A stretch of 64,000 bases of DNA. Source: Anaeramoeba flamelloides (Eukaryota > Metamonada > Anaeramoebidae). The notes beneath the pieces were generated by a model that worked only from the letters and a program-made list of their open reading frames with translations, searched no databases and had not been told where the DNA came from. Below, one piece after another: positions 1 to 13,020 of this stretch. How positions within the stretch are numbered: the first letter of the stretch is position 1; each line of letters begins with the position of its first letter. The stretch covers positions 5,394,001 to 5,458,000 of the forward strand of contig JANTQA010000047.1 in the NCBI GenBank assembly GCA_027625915.1, in the 5' to 3' direction. The position numbers were made by a program, and so were the translations under genes.

Positions 1-720
1 ATACCTATTCTAAAACCACCAAATAATAGAAAAATTACAGTTAAACGGCAATTAGAATTAACCAATAAAAAACCGCGTGAAAAAAGGGTAACATATAATA
101 TATCAGAAAATATGATAACAAGCATTAATAATAATAGTAAAAATAAAAAAAAACTGACATACTCACATAGTTTAAAAGAAACCAATCAAAGCAATTATGA
201 AAACAATTTATATAATAATAGCTACGACAATGGTTCATTTTTACATCAAATACCAGAACATATCAAAAAGCCTGTGAAAAGAATATCTGTTACGAAAAAA
301 AATATATTAAATAAGCACAATAACCAAAATAAAAATAAGAAACACAGCCATACAAATCGCCGCCACCATCATAATGTGATTGGAAGCGATCTTAATAATA
401 GAAGTACCCAAAATCGTAATCATAATCACCACCGTGTTAATAGTAATCCCCGCACCAACGATAAGCTAAATGAAAAAATACGTTTAGAATTAATAACATT
501 AAATGAAACATATCAATACTTGGTCAGAATAAAGAATCTTAATTTATCAAATTTAATCAAGAAATTATCAAAGAAATACCGGAAACACATTGTATTAAAA
601 CTTTCTCGAGAGGGGCCGGAAATAAATAAACAGCGCCAATTAGATCAATTAATCTCGAAATTTGGTGTTGGTAAATCTCCAACAATTAGATTATACGTTT
701 CATTTAGAAGAAAAAAATAA
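1..720 (+). CDS. 3' part of a gene for an Asn/His-rich protein with a possible C-terminal beta-grasp (PB1/ubiquitin-like) block
   Basis: The reading frame is open from the first base of the window to a TAA at 718-720, so the gene starts upstream and only 239 codons are visible. The first two thirds is low complexity: Asn, Lys and Ser runs and a His-rich patch near residues 110-145 (RRHHHN, NHNHHR). The last 80 residues are ordered and look like two beta strands, a helix (NLSNLIKKLSKKYRK), a strand (IVLKLS), a second helix (QLDQLISKFGVG) and a final strand ending IRLYVSF. That order, with a closing hydrophobic strand, resembles PB1 or ubiquitin-like domains. This is a reading of predicted structure, not a motif match. 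No function is assigned. The first in-frame ATG (112) is not taken as the start because the frame is open before it. Confidence 0.6.
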   Translation: MPILKPPNNRKITVKRQLELTNKKPREKRVTYNISENMITSINNNSKNKKKLTYSHSLKETNQSNYENNLYNNSYDNGSFLHQIPEHIKKPVKRISVTKKNILNKHNNQNKNKKHSHTNRRHHHNVIGSDLNNRSTQNRNHNHHRVNSNPRTNDKLNEKIRLELITLNETYQYLVRIKNLNLSNLIKKLSKKYRKHIVLKLSREGPEINKQRQLDQLISKFGVGKSPTIRLYVSFRRKK

Positions 721-860
721 GTTTTTTTTAACAAATTCACAATTTATTTTCCCTTTTTTCGGAATTATTAATGAAGAGAATAATATTTTTTTATTAATAG
801 AATACAATATTTTTATTAAAGCAATAATATATTTTTAATAATATAATGATATATTTTTAT

Positions 861-895
<35 letters not shown>

Positions 896-1489
896 TATAG
901 ATTTAGATACAACTATGAGATTTTTATTTTTTATTTTTATTTTTTTTTAACACATTAAAAGAAAATTATGTTCAAGGGCAATATTTATTTTCAGATTTTT
1001 TGAAAAATATTCCCGATTCTTGGAATAAATATTAATTTTTATCTATTGACAAATCAATTAATAAGATATGTATTTTTTTTTTTTTTATTAAACCCATATA
1101 ACTTTTATTTGGACAATTTTCAGTAAATAATTTTTTATAACTGCAGATAGGAAAGAGATTCGATCTCTAAAAAGTTTAAGATATTACTGTCGTTGTTGTG
1201 GAAAGATTTTGAGTAAATACTTGGGTTATTAGGCAAAGTTTGAAAATTTTTGGATCTTCTTATTTTCAGTTCTTATTTTGTAAAATAAGAAGTGTTTTAA
1301 TAATAAATTTAACTTTAAAAATGCTTTTTTAAGTTATTTTATAAGAGTTTTACAAATTTTAGTTACAAGATTGATTACTTCATAATTTTAATTTTAGCCT
1401 ACCCGGATTTTCCAATTATTTTTATATAAATATTTTGGTTTAAGAAGCTAAAATATTTGTCGAATGGAGTTAAATAACAACTTGATTTT

Positions 1490-1683
1490 TTTGATATTGC
1501 TTGTAAATGGAATCAATTCCATTTCTTTTGTTGAAAACAATTCCAAAAACTATAAATTGTTTTTTTTTTCTTTTTTGAAATTGGGTTTTCAAAGAAGTAG
1601 ATTGAAATTTGTGATTCTATTAAAAAAAGGGAATATGAAAATAAATTGAAAATTTTTTCTTATTTATTATTCAAATTCTAATA
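1490..1683. repeat. Diverged copy of the CTGGTATTTGAAT short inverted-repeat family
   Basis: The right half matches the element at 59547-59720: a stretch around TTCAAAGAAGTAGATTG, then a GAAAATTTTTTC-like block, then TATTTATTATTCAAAT. The left terminus is not clear, so the left edge is approximate. Confidence 0.35.
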
Positions 1684-1924
1684 TTTTCTTTGTGAAATAA
1701 ATAAATAAATCAAAGTTAATGTCTCCTTAAATAAATATCCCATCACTAGAAACTCTTAACTTAAAATCGTTTTCTTGTCGATATATCTTCCTTTTCTGAG
1801 TTTTCTAATTTGTATTTTTTACTTTTACTATTTTTAACTTGAGATTTTAATAATGTAAACAAAAAAATAATTCTCAAAATTTTATTTTGATTAGAGAAAT
1901 TACATAAACCTTTGGGAAAAAAAT

Positions 1925-2190
1925 GAAAGGGGGGGGGGTTCAACATGACTTTTAATGGGTAGCTTGAATCCAACCTGGAAAATAAAAGTAAGATTAATTA
2001 ATTAAAGAATAAATAAATGATTAAAGTAAAAATGGAAGATGAAAGTGCAATAATAGTTCTTTTAATACTATTTTTTAGTAAGGGTATTTATTTGATTGAT
2101 CTGATATTAAAAATTTGTTGAAAAAATTAACCTATTTTGGGGAATCTCCAAAACAACTCAGATGATTTTGATAATAAAAGAAAATTTAAT
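1925..2190. repeat. Diverged copy of the CAGTTGTGG repeat family
   Basis: Shares with 39901-40290 and 7430-7810 the ordered blocks TTCAACA, TTTATTTGATTGATC, AAAATTTGTTGAAAAAATT, and a GGGGAATCTCCAAAACAAC-like segment. Ends are not clean; it begins in a G-run near 1928. Confidence 0.4.
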
Positions 2191-2219
2191 TTTTTTTTTT
2201 TTGTGAAAGAATCTGAATA

Positions 2220-3400
2220 CTGTTACAATCAAATTGTACCCCTGAAAAGTCTTGATCTCAAAGTCTAATAAGGGATTCTTCTTGAATTTCTAATAAATAT
2301 CATTAATAATTTATTTTGTGAGATCTTTTTTGATTTTTTCCAACAAAAAATAAGTAAAATATTTTGTGAATTGATAGAAAAGTGTTATTTCATTTAAAGT
2401 TCTTTTTTCCAAGCAAAGGATTAACAAAATATTTTTGAAATCCTGAAAGAAAAAATTTCATTTGTTAAAGGATTGAAATCTACCTCAGATAAATCTAAGA
2501 TTAAAGTGTAGTATTATTCGGCAAAAATTACATTAGTGTTCTATGAATGAAGTCTCTTGGTAAAAATGATTAGTAAACTAGTACAGTTTGTTTATCTCAT
2601 CAATTAAAAAAGATCCTGATATTAGTAAAAAAACACAAGAATTGCCGTTTAAAAAAATGTATTTTGTCACAAATTTTTTTAAGGTTTGAAAAAATCAATT
2701 TTCAGATTCCAAAGTTTGTAAAATATCTTTCTTAAATAAGCCGTGAAATGTAGATTAGTTGATAAAAAAATCAATTGTATGAAAAATTTAAGAAATAATA
2801 AATAATTTTTAAAGATATTATTTTGATAAATTCTTTGTTAAATATTTGAAATATACTCATGGCACAAGTGTATTTATAAAAAAAAGAAACAAAACGAACC
2901 AGTATTTGGGTGTTTATGTTGATGATTATTGAGTTAATCTTTGAAATTAAAAAATTAAAAAAATACATACTTTTGGAAGTTCTAAATATGGATTATTAAA
3001 ATAATGAGTAAGGTGATTTTGAGTTTCTATTTTTAGATTTGAAAAAAGAAGTAAATAAAAATTTAAAAAATCAAAATTTAAAATTAAAGATCATTTGTAA
3101 AAAATGTAATAATTTATTGTGCAATAATAATCATAATAGATTTTTTAAAACCATGTGAGCCATGGTACACGGTATTAGTATCATTTATACCCAATTACAA
3201 CCTACTTGGATTATATACGAATCTAGTATGACGCTTATCCCTTAATTGGATAAAAAAGATAAAAATAATTAAAAAAAAAAAATTATTATTTTTGAAATCT
3301 TGAAACAACAACCCTGCGATTTTGAAAATAAAAGAATTATCAATTGTAATTGTTAATTTGATTATTTTATTATTCATTTTAATTATATGAGTACTTTTTT
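2220..3400. repeat. About 1.1-kb segment repeated in intron 1 of copy C
   Basis: Block by block this matches 32060-33090 in the same orientation: TGTTACAATCAA, GAATTGCCGTTTAAAAAAA, AAAGTTTG with TCTTTCTTAAAT, TTTATGTTGATGATTATTGAG, and a less AT-rich end around 3150-3245 matching 32950-33060. Many small differences, so the duplication is old. No coding content recognised. Confidence 0.5.
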
Positions 3401-4467
3401 ATTTTTTTATTGATTTTCGGAGAATTAAAACTCTTTTGAAGTTTTGTGATTTAATATATAGTGGTATTTTTTTAAAATAAGTTCTTTTCCATCAAAATAA
3501 GTATCTAAGCCATATAACATTGATATCGTTTTTCTTTTTTAAAACAGAAAACTTGATAAAAGTTTTGGTTCTGAAAAAGTTTTCAAAAATAACTTCACTT
3601 TATTAAAAGCGTTGAACTATCATGATTTGACAAATTATTCTTTGAAGTGTATTTTTTCTACTTTTAAATATTTTGATTTTGTTTTTTTTATTTTCTGTAT
3701 AATGTTTCCCATTAAAATTTTTGTTGATCTTTTTTTCCACTTTTAATTTTTTTCAATATTGTTAAAATAGAATGGTTTTGAAATTCTAAAAAATAAATTG
3801 CGAAAAATATAATTATTTGTGATTTCCATCAAAAAAATCTATTACTCAAAAATTGATGGGATATCCTTTGATTTTTTTTATATAGTATTTTTAGTTTCAG
3901 TGTGATTTATTAGATAAAATTCAAGTTTTGTATTTTAAATTATTTTTTTTAAATTATTTTTGAAACATTTAAAAAATTTAAAATATTTTTGATTGTATAT
4001 ACAAAAAAAATCAAATTTCATTGATTACGATTTAAAAAGTACTAAATTTACTTATTCTATTATCATTTAATTGTTATTAAATTTTCTCTTAAACAAACAA
4101 AATTGAATTGTTTTGAATTTATTGATAATTGACCAAAGAAATCTTACAACTCAAAATAGATTATTTTATAATTTTAACAAGATCAACACCCAAATTCTTT
4201 TTCATTTATAAAAATTTTCTTCAATTTCTAAGGAGAAACCAATCATAATTACCATGGATCAAAAAATTATTTTCTAAAGAATGATGGAAATTGGTAATCA
4301 ATAATCAAGGATTAGAGAAAACCGTTCACATAATTCTAGTTGATTGTATATTGAGAACTAGTCACTTAAATTTATCAACACCAACATATCCCAAAAAGAA
4401 AAAATTAATTTGCTTGTAAAACTTTTTCAAGAAAACTTTTTACAAAAGAATGAATTTTCTCAATTTA

Positions 4468-5332
4468 CCATTGTGAAAAAAATTTGGGTCATTAACAAAA
4501 ATTGGGTCAGTCAAAAATTTGTTTTCGTTTTTTAAATAGTATATATTAGCAAAATGGTTTTTGATCAAAGTAAAATTTTATGAACAAATCTTACATTTAA
4601 TAAAAACCAAAGTCATTATCAATAATAATTTTCAAATGCAATATTAAATTTTTGCATTTTAACCTTTTGGAATTACTGTGGAACTCCAAAAATACAAAAA
4701 TTTATTTTTAATTGCCAACTTTACTAAAAATAAGAGAACTATTTAATAGGAAATATTAAAATCTATTAATTCAATAAGATATTTAATATTGTTAATAAAC
4801 GCAAATTTATCACGGTTAATCTTAAATATCCTTTTAAACCAAATTGAATAATAAATTCTTCCAAAAAAGATATTTTTTAGAAAGAGGTTGTTTTCCACTA
4901 ATGTTTCCAATCAAAACTTCAAAATACCAAAATATCAAGATTTCAGAAACCATTTAAATTCTAAAAATCCTCATAGACAAACCTTAATTTAAAACTGTTA
5001 TTAATTTTTGGTCTTCCCAAATAATAATTAACTTGATCTTGTAATGTTTTCTAATAAAAAAAAATTAACATTTTTAGTAAAGTTTACAATTAAAAATAAA
5101 TTTTTGTTTTTTAGAGTTCCACAGTAATTCCAAAAGGTTAAAATGCAACAATTTAATTTTACTTCTGAAAATTATTATTGATAATGACTTTGGTTTTTAT
5201 TAAATGTAAGATTTGTTCATAAAATTTTACTTTGATCAAAAACCATTTTGCTAATATTTACTATTTAAAAAACGAAAACAAATTTTTGACTGACCCAATT
5301 TTTGTTAATGAACCAAATTTTTTTCACAATGG
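4468..5332. mobile_element. Non-autonomous DNA transposon with about 263-bp terminal inverted repeats and TTA target duplication
   Basis: Left arm 4468-4731 begins CCATTGTGAAAAAAATTTGG and the right arm 5070-5332 is its near-complete reverse complement, ending CACAATGG. TTA flanks both ends (4465-4467 and 5333-5335). The 338-bp centre has no open frame of note. A TTA duplication is typical of PIF/Harbinger elements, but TA of Tc1/mariner type cannot be excluded because TA is contained in it. Arms are similar enough to suggest a fairly young insertion. Confidence 0.75.
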
Positions 5333-5580
5333 TTAGGTCTATTAATTAAGGTATTCTAAATATCAATCAAATTTTGAAATGATTAAATTGATTATGATTG
5401 AAAATTTAACTTTGGGAAACATACTCAAAACATAATGAACATTTTCTTTAATTCACAGCCTTATTTAACCTTCCTGAAAATAATTCTTTTTGAATAAACA
5501 TTTTTCATAATTTTAAATTAAAATTATTTTCAGAAACGATGATAAATTCTCAACACACAGATGAGTTTATTGATTTGATT

Positions 5581-5925
5581 TCATTTATTGTTGTTATTTG
5601 AATTATTTTTATTAAAATTTGATCTTTTAATTTTTATTTCGTCCGAGATCACATGCCAATTACTAATTGGTAAAATTCCAAAATCTCCGTGAATAGCTAA
5701 ATAAATTTTCATATTTGTGAAAAAATCTGGTATAAAAACAATTTTTAATTTGGCAAAAGAACTGAAGAGATGGAAACCTAAAACAAAATTGTTTTTCGAT
5801 AATTTTACAGAAATATTTGATAAAAGCAATAATCTTAAAAAAAAATTCATCAAATGATTCAACTTGACTAATGAGAGACGAAACAATGTGTTTTTGAATT
5901 CACTCATTTTAAAGAAATTGATCAA
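5581..5925 (-). CDS. Possible minus-strand gene or gene remnant, 114 codons, unrecognised
   Basis: An open frame on the minus strand starts near the motif MSEFKNTLFRLSL and ends in an Asn/Lys/Ser run (NKNNSNNNNK), a style seen in real proteins of this genome. The first 30 codons align with a broken minus-strand frame upstream of copy B (about 18480-18860, KSDVIKTMLNL), and both lie in the shared 5' flank of the A/B pair. I do not recognise the protein. It may be a small gene or a fossil exon carried along by the duplication. Weak support. Confidence 0.25.
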   Translation of the reverse strand: MINFFKMSEFKNTLFRLSLVKLNHLMNFFLRLLLLSNISVKLSKNNFVLGFHLFSSFAKLKIVFIPDFFTNMKIYLAIHGDFGILPISNWHVISDEIKIKRSNFNKNNSNNNNK

Positions 5926-6651
5926 ACCAATTCGATTTTATTTTGAAGTGAAAATGTAAATTGATTTTTGAGTGATAAAATTAATTTTAATTTCCATTTT
6001 TATACACTTTACCATAAAAATATCAAAAAACTTTATAAAATCTCCAAATTATTGAATTAATCACTTTCTGTTCTTAATTTGAAAAATCCTCAATTATTAA
6101 TTGTAAAAATTGTAGAAAATAAAAGAACAAAACAAAAGGTGAAATTATTTTAAAAGTGTGAATTTATCTTTTTGTGTCAAATATCTTTAAACCAACTCCT
6201 TCCTACAAGGAAAAGAATGAAGTTATTCTGTATAATGATTACCGTAACTTCATAAGCCAAAACAACCCAAACTATTTTATTTTTTGTAGAAAAAAATATT
6301 TTTCAATTTGAGAAAAATAAAAGCAATAACCAATCCTTCTTTACAAACCAAATAAATACAGAACTTTAACAAATCTTTCAAACATACAAAGCTTTATTCA
6401 ACATTACAAACACCCCTGAACCACTTTTCAACACGTTAAATGACTTTCAATGAGTGAAAAGGTGAATATTTTTTCCTCAATTTGTTTTTGAAAAAACACA
6501 ATAAATCTTTTGATTAAATGATCAATAAAATTGATTTTATCTTTGTTGTTGAAAATTTTCTTATCTACCAGCAAAAAGTTGACCATAACAAAGTTTTTTA
6601 CCCTTTTAAGACCTGTAAATTGTTTGGTTGGTTTGTAAATTGTCTAAAATC

Positions 6652-6775
6652 TTTGTAAAGGAGAGATTTATGTTGTGTTGAACAAGAAAAGTAAATACTA
6701 AATCTTGAGAAGGAAGGGTTAAGTAATTATAAATTGAAAAAATTTATTCTCTTTGATTTTTTATTTCACAAATTC
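6652..6775 (+). promoter_or_regulatory. 124-bp upstream block identical to that of copy B
   Basis: This block, ending 125 bp before the ATG of copy A, is base-for-base identical by eye to 19543-19666, which ends 126 bp before the ATG of copy B. It starts TTTGTAAAGGAGAGATTTAT. Sequence on both sides of it has diverged, so the identity suggests either a conserved promoter/5' UTR element or recent gene conversion. Confidence 0.45.
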
Positions 6776-7184
6776 ATTTTTCTAAATTATAATTTTTTCC
6801 TTTATTATTTTCTCTCTTTGTTTTTTGTTTTAGAATTCAAGATTCTAATTCAATTTTTTTTTAACAATTCAAACCCTTTTATATACCAATTTTTAAAAAA
6901 ATGAATCGATGGACAAAATTTTGTGCAACTTTCGAAGAAAATCTAGGTGACAAGCTCAGTAAATTTGCAGGGATCCAATATGATCATCCTTATATTTCCC
7001 TTACACTTCTCGTTTTGATCATAGTGGCTTCAATTGGTGGGTTTTATTTTCAAGAAACAGAAAATTCAGTTTCAAAAATCTATGTTCCACAATACGCCAA
7101 TTCTGGTTAATGAAAGGTATTATAATAAAAAATGGAATTTCCTTCCAGCTAATGAGGCAGTTTGGTTAACATCGGAATCAGTCT

Positions 7185-10100
7185 GTTTGATTTTTATTCA
7201 ACTAATTTCGTTTTTTTAATTTTCTTTCTGGGTTCATCTTTGTGAGTGTGTTTAAAATCTTGAATTACACTAACAAAAGTAATCAAAAATTTATTGATCT
7301 TTTTAAGAAAAAAACAAAAACAAAAAAAAAACAAAACTGTAATATTCATGAAATGGTTTGTCTATTACACTATGGGATCTAAAATTTTTTTGAGAATTTT
7401 TTGATTTGAGAAAAGGTTAATTTTAATTGACCGTTGTGGAAAAAAAGTTCAACACAGTATTTAATTGCGAGCACTAAAAAAAACCTCAAAGCCAAATCAA
7501 TTAATTAAAGAAAAAATATAAGATTAAAAATTAAAAGGAGTTCAACAAAATAAAAGTTCTTCTAAAACTGTCTTATGGTTAAGGGTTTTTCATTGATTGA
7601 TCTATCATTCAAAATTTATTCAAAAAATTGACTTTTTTTGCGATCTCCAAAACCAGTTTAACGATTTTGATAATCAAGTAGATTTAAATTTTTTGTGTTC
7701 ATTTGATAGAAAATAATATAAAGGATTATTCTTTGAAGTTAATTTGGTTTCTTCTTTTAATTGAATTTACTTTTCATTTTACTTTTCATTTTTAGGTTCT
7801 ATTAATATTCTTAATTAAAAAGCCAAATAATCTTTTTTTCCTGTTTCTCTTTTTTATCCAACTAGCAAATTATTTTTTTTAAATTATCTTTTGTTACTTC
7901 CCCATAAGCAAAGCTGATTTCTTAATTTTTTATGGTTTTGGATTTAGTCATGATATTTCTATTAATAGTAATATTTTTTAGTTATATGCTCAAGGGTGAC
8001 GAAATTTGATATTATTGATGATGTTTTAAATAATTTCAAATAACCATTTAATAAACTATCATGGATATTAGAGTTTGTTCGAATTAGAAAAAATATTTTC
8101 AATTTTCTCTTGAAGTATCGACCCCAAATATCTTTTTTTCTTTTTTAAATACTATAGATCATTCTAAAGTATATTAAATATATTTTCAAGTTACCTGACC
8201 CTTGGGTGTATACCAGAAAAGTATCATAGTTAATGAAAAAAGCACAATTTTATCAAAAAAACATGAGAAATTCAGAAATCTGTTTTGTATATGTATATGA
8301 AATTCGACAAATAACAATGATATTAAAACAAAGTGTATCATCTGAAAAACAACAAATTCTTAAAATATCAGATTATTAAGAAAATAACTTTCTTTCAAAA
8401 AGGTTCCAATTCAGGATATTCATTAAAGCCATATTTACCCCCTTTCAATAAGCTAAAATCTTTTGAGAGTTAAACCCTTTCCTCTCAGACTTTTCTATGT
8501 CTTGCAAAAATATATACAACTTTTTTTAAAAAGTTTCTTTTCTTTTTTGATGAAGAGTATTAAAAATTTATTCAAGTTTTCTATTTTCAAAAAGTTACGA
8601 CTTTTTTTGAAAAACTATTTTTAAAAAATTAAATTTTTAATAAAGCAAACTTGGAATAAAAAATTTCAATCTAAAAAATAAAATAAATATCTACATCTAT
8701 TTTTGATATATTTCCTATTAAAAAAAGAAAAATAAAATTAAAAAAAAAAACTTAAAAACAGTTTTAAAAAATTTAAAAATACATCAAAAATCTAATCTTC
8801 ATATCAAAATTTATCTTCGAAAAAATATTCTCTAAAAAATGAAACAAATGTTAGCTTTAGATTATAATTCTTTATCAAAAATCTCAAACCATTCCAAATT
8901 TTAAAATATATTGAAGTGACCTTGAAACGAGAAAATATTTAATTTTTTCTCTTAAGTTCAGACATTTTTGATAAAAATTTTTAAATAAAAGAATTTATTT
9001 TACATCTTGAAGTCAATTTGTTTTAAAAATATATTTTAAATAAAGAATATTTTTCTTGTAAAAGATATTAAAGTTTGATAAGAGTTTATTATCAAATAGT
9101 AACAGATGTGTACATAATCTGGAAATATGAAATTGATTAATACAATTATCAATTTTGTTAGAAAATTTCCAAAAAATCCTTTTTCTTTTCTATTTATCAT
9201 AAAAAAAAATTAACTATTTAGACTTTGTTGAATAAGTTTGCATATTGTAAAAAGTGTTTCAAAAAAATTATTATTTTGTGTTTAATAAAATTTTTCATAA
9301 ATAAAATATCCGATTTTTAGTATGGGTTTACCCATTCTGTTAAAAATTGTAGATTAATGTTTCAAAATAAATATAAAAAGAAATTAATTACAATGAATTA
9401 ATTGGTAACAAATACAGTTCGAAATTATTACAATTTATTAATGATTGTTTTATCTCTGTTTTAACTTCAATTTCTGAAATTAGTACTTAAGGATAAATAA
9501 ACAGAGTGTACATTTTACACATTTTTTAACAATATTGAAAATAAAACTATAAGTTCTTCAAAATTAATTGTTTTGTTGTGATACTAGATTCTTAATATTA
9601 AAAATATTTTTATTTTTTTAATAATTTTTTGCTTTTATCAAATATTAATTAATTTCATAAAAAAAATTCTAAAATAATAACTTAACTTACAAGTAAACAT
9701 AAATTAATATAATTGTGAATCCAAAGATATTTTTTCGACAATATTCAGTTAAGCTATGTTTATTTTTATTTCAAAGTAAAAGTTAATATTTATTTCTTTT
9801 GATAATCTTGTATGGTGTAATGAATTGGTTTTAAGAACTTATCAAAGAAATGAGAGAAAAGCAAAATTAACATTCTAGAAATAAATAAATTAACAATATA
9901 AAATGATTTCTAGGAGATTATATTTAAGCCCCCCTTTCTCTATTTTAAATTTCGAACTGTTATTATTAAATTTATTAAATAATTTAAAGGGGGAGAATAA
10001 ATATTAATTTATATAACTAAATTATTTCTTCACAGGGTATTTAAAAGCCAACAAAAGTTATTTTTAAGAACCAGAAACCTTGATCTCAAATCTTTGAAAA

Positions 10101-10533
10101 TGTAAATCGTTTATTGTAATAATTATTTGATTAAAATAATTTTTTTGAACTTTTCTCTCACAAGTTTATAAAAAAAAACCATCTCAAGCTATTCAATATT
10201 TAGTGAATTTTTGATTCATTAATTTGAAGAAAACATTAATTTGGTTTATATATTACAGAATATAAACATTAATGTATATATAATACTCAAAATATAATTC
10301 ATAGAAATAAAAGACAGAAAAATTAAAATTAGAATGGATAAATTGTCTCATTCTGGTTAACTTATTTTATTTTGAGAAAAAAATTATTATTCCCATAACA
10401 ACTCCAGACGATAATTGAAAATTATAAAAAAAAAAAAACAGTCCTTTTTTATTTACTAATTATTTATTTATTAATTCTATAATAATTAAAGATATATATA
10501 TGTTAATAATAAAAATGATAATGTTAATAATAG
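7185..10533 (+). other. Long intron 1 of copy A
   Basis: Donor GTTTGA at 7185 and acceptor AATAATAG at 10533, both at the positions used in copies B-D. Apart from the repeat at 7430-7810 it is AT-rich sequence with no recognised gene. The last 550 bases resemble the end of intron 1 of copy B (about 23990-24260). Confidence 0.55.
7430..7810. repeat. Copy of the CAGTTGTGG repeat family in intron 1 of copy A
   Basis: Starts CCGTTGTGGAAAAAAAGTT and then follows the order of blocks in the left arm of 39901-41536: TTCATTGATTGATC, TTCAAAAAATTGACT, GATCTCCAAAACCAG, TTTGGTTTCTTCTTTTAATT, and ends near TTTTTAGGTTC. It represents about one arm of the larger element. Confidence 0.55.
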
Positions 10534-13020
10534 GAAAAAAATTACTTACAAAGGCAGGAATTGATATGATGTTCAATTTTGATAAAAAAGTGAAAGAAAT
10601 AGAAATCACTTATGATGACAAATTATATACTTTTTATGATCTTTGTACAGTCAACGCTATTACTTGGGAATGTCAAGTCAGTGGGATTTTAGATTTTTGG
10701 AATTTTAATCAAAGTTTGGTTGAACAAGATAAAATCATTAGTGTTATCAATGATCAAAAAAATATTGTTACAGGCCAATATCTGGATGAATCAGCGGGAA
10801 TGTGTAAAAATTCAATTCACATTTAAAATTTTAAATCTTTCTCAAGAGATACATATATCTATTTACAGATAGTTATTATTATTTTTTCCTATTAAGAATA
10901 ATTTTTCTATTTATTTTTTCTAATTTATTGTTATTATCAAATTAATCATCTAATTTCATTACTTTTACAGTGGGTTTAACAAAAAACGATAATGGTGAAA
11001 TTATTGAAGTCGCTGTATTAACTTTAAATTATGCAATGGAAAAACAAGATAAGAAGGAAAAGCCTACAGAAAAATGGTTAAAATTACACATCTTATTAAA
11101 AAAATTAAATGAAATTTAATAAATAATTTTAAAACCAATATAATTTTAATTATTTTTATAATAAAAAAAAATTATAATAGGAAAAAAAATTGATTGACGA
11201 ATTGATAGATCTCAAAAATCAATTAGAAGAAGATAATTCAAAATTTCAACTTATGTTTGAAGCATATAGTTCTATTGATGATGAAGTTGAAAAAGCTGGC
11301 ACTTCAGATACAGTAACATATGTAATTGGATATCTTCTAATGAGGATTGTTTTGTGGTTAACCATAGGTATTTTTCTTTTCTACTAATTTCTTCAATCTA
11401 TTTTTTTTTCTCTCTCTCTTTTTTCTTATTCGATTATTTAGGTAATTTTATTTACAAACCCAACTTAACGAATAAAGATTAAAACTAATTTTTAATATCA
11501 AAAATACACCTTTAAAATTATAAATTATCTAAAAAGGGAATTTTCGATCAAAATTAACTTCACATTTATATTTATCAATTGGAGCATTGCTTTTAATTGC
11601 ATTTTCTATTTTATGTGGATTGGGAGTTGGTGCATATTTTATCAAAAACCATTCATTAGTCTCTGTTTTGATTATTTTGATGCTTGCAATAGGAGTTGAT
11701 GATATTTATATTATTGTAAAAAACTTTGATTTGACAGATATTTCATTAATTCCAAGAGATGGCATAACATTTTAACTCAAAAATTGTATTTATTTAAATT
11801 TGATTTTTTTTTAATTTTTTATTTTTTTGTTTTTTGAATTATTTAGTAATAATGTTGAAAAAATTATAATTGTATTAAAATTTACAGATAACGAATTCTG
11901 ACATGAAATAGGGAGTACTAAAAGTTATTAAAAAGTATTGATCAAATTGTTTGATTAACTTCTTTAAAAGATTTCAATATCACACTTAAACACTATTTAT
12001 ACTTGATATTTTTTTAAAATTCTTGTATAAATTCTTTTTACAAATTGAATTTTAAAATATTAGAATTAAAAAATTATCATTTTTATTAAAGCAAAAAAAA
12101 TTAAAACAAAGTTGTATAATTGTTCACATTGAATTTATTTCTTTTAAAATTAAGAGAGAATTAATTATTATTAATTTTTTTTTCAAAACAAATTAAAAAT
12201 AATTTGATCAATAATTTTTTATTTGATTCAAAATTTTTAGTTACAAAGTATTTAACAAATTACTCAAGACATTCTTTTCAACATTTATTTAAAAATATGT
12301 CTCCAAATTAAAATTAAAAAACAAAAAAAAAATAATGTAATCCAAATAGCAACCAGTATTGTTGTAACCACTCTAACCGATATTGTTGTTTTATTAATTG
12401 GTTTAAGTTCGCCCTTTGATACAGTTGTATATTTTTGTGGGTATGGTTGTTTTTGTGCCTTTTTTGTGTTTTTTTTTCCAATTTACATTATTTACCCTTA
12501 TGCTATCTTTTGAAGCAAAACGAATACATAACAAACGCAATGCCTTTCTTCCTTGTATGGGGATTAAAACCAACAAATTACCAACAAAGGGGGGAGAGGA
12601 TGAAATGGTTGACGAAAAGGGGGAAGAAAAAAAACAGAAAATTAAAAAGAAAAAGAAAAAGAAAGATGTTGAAAATAAAGATTCAGATCTGAATTCTGGT
12701 TCTGATTCAAATTCGAAATCCTATTCTAGCACAGCTTCTGATTCAAATACAGACATCAAAAAAACAAAGAAGAAGAATGTAAATATAAAAAAAATTAAAA
12801 TTAGATGTTTTCCAAAGATTTTTAAAAGAAAAATATGGGCCATTTATTTTGAATAAAAAAGTCAGTATAATTATTTTGATAATTTTTATAGGATATTTTG
12901 GAGCTTCTATTTATTTTGCAACACAAGTCGAAGAAGGATTTGAAGAAACAAGTGTCTTGTCCGATGATTCTTATCTCCAAGATAGCTATGAAATTTTAGA
13001 AAAATATTATTATCCAAATG

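Larger units (their letters stand above)
721..4464. other. Intergenic AT-rich spacer with old repeats, no gene seen
   Basis: No open frame here has convincing protein character. A TA dinucleotide run lies near 863-892. Parts of the stretch match repeats elsewhere in the window (about 1490-1683, 1925-2190 and 2220-3400, listed separately). The rest is AT-rich sequence with stops in all frames. Confidence 0.6.

Noticed and set aside
3150-3250. Possible tRNA-like sequence on the minus strand near a GATTCG motif
   Set aside because: No cloverleaf could be drawn, the B box does not match, and the counterpart at 32950-33060 does not keep the motif.
12435-12692. 85-codon frame in exon 6 of copy A
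   Set aside because: Shifted reading of the decayed exon, overlapping the recognisable FEAKRIHNKRNAF frame.
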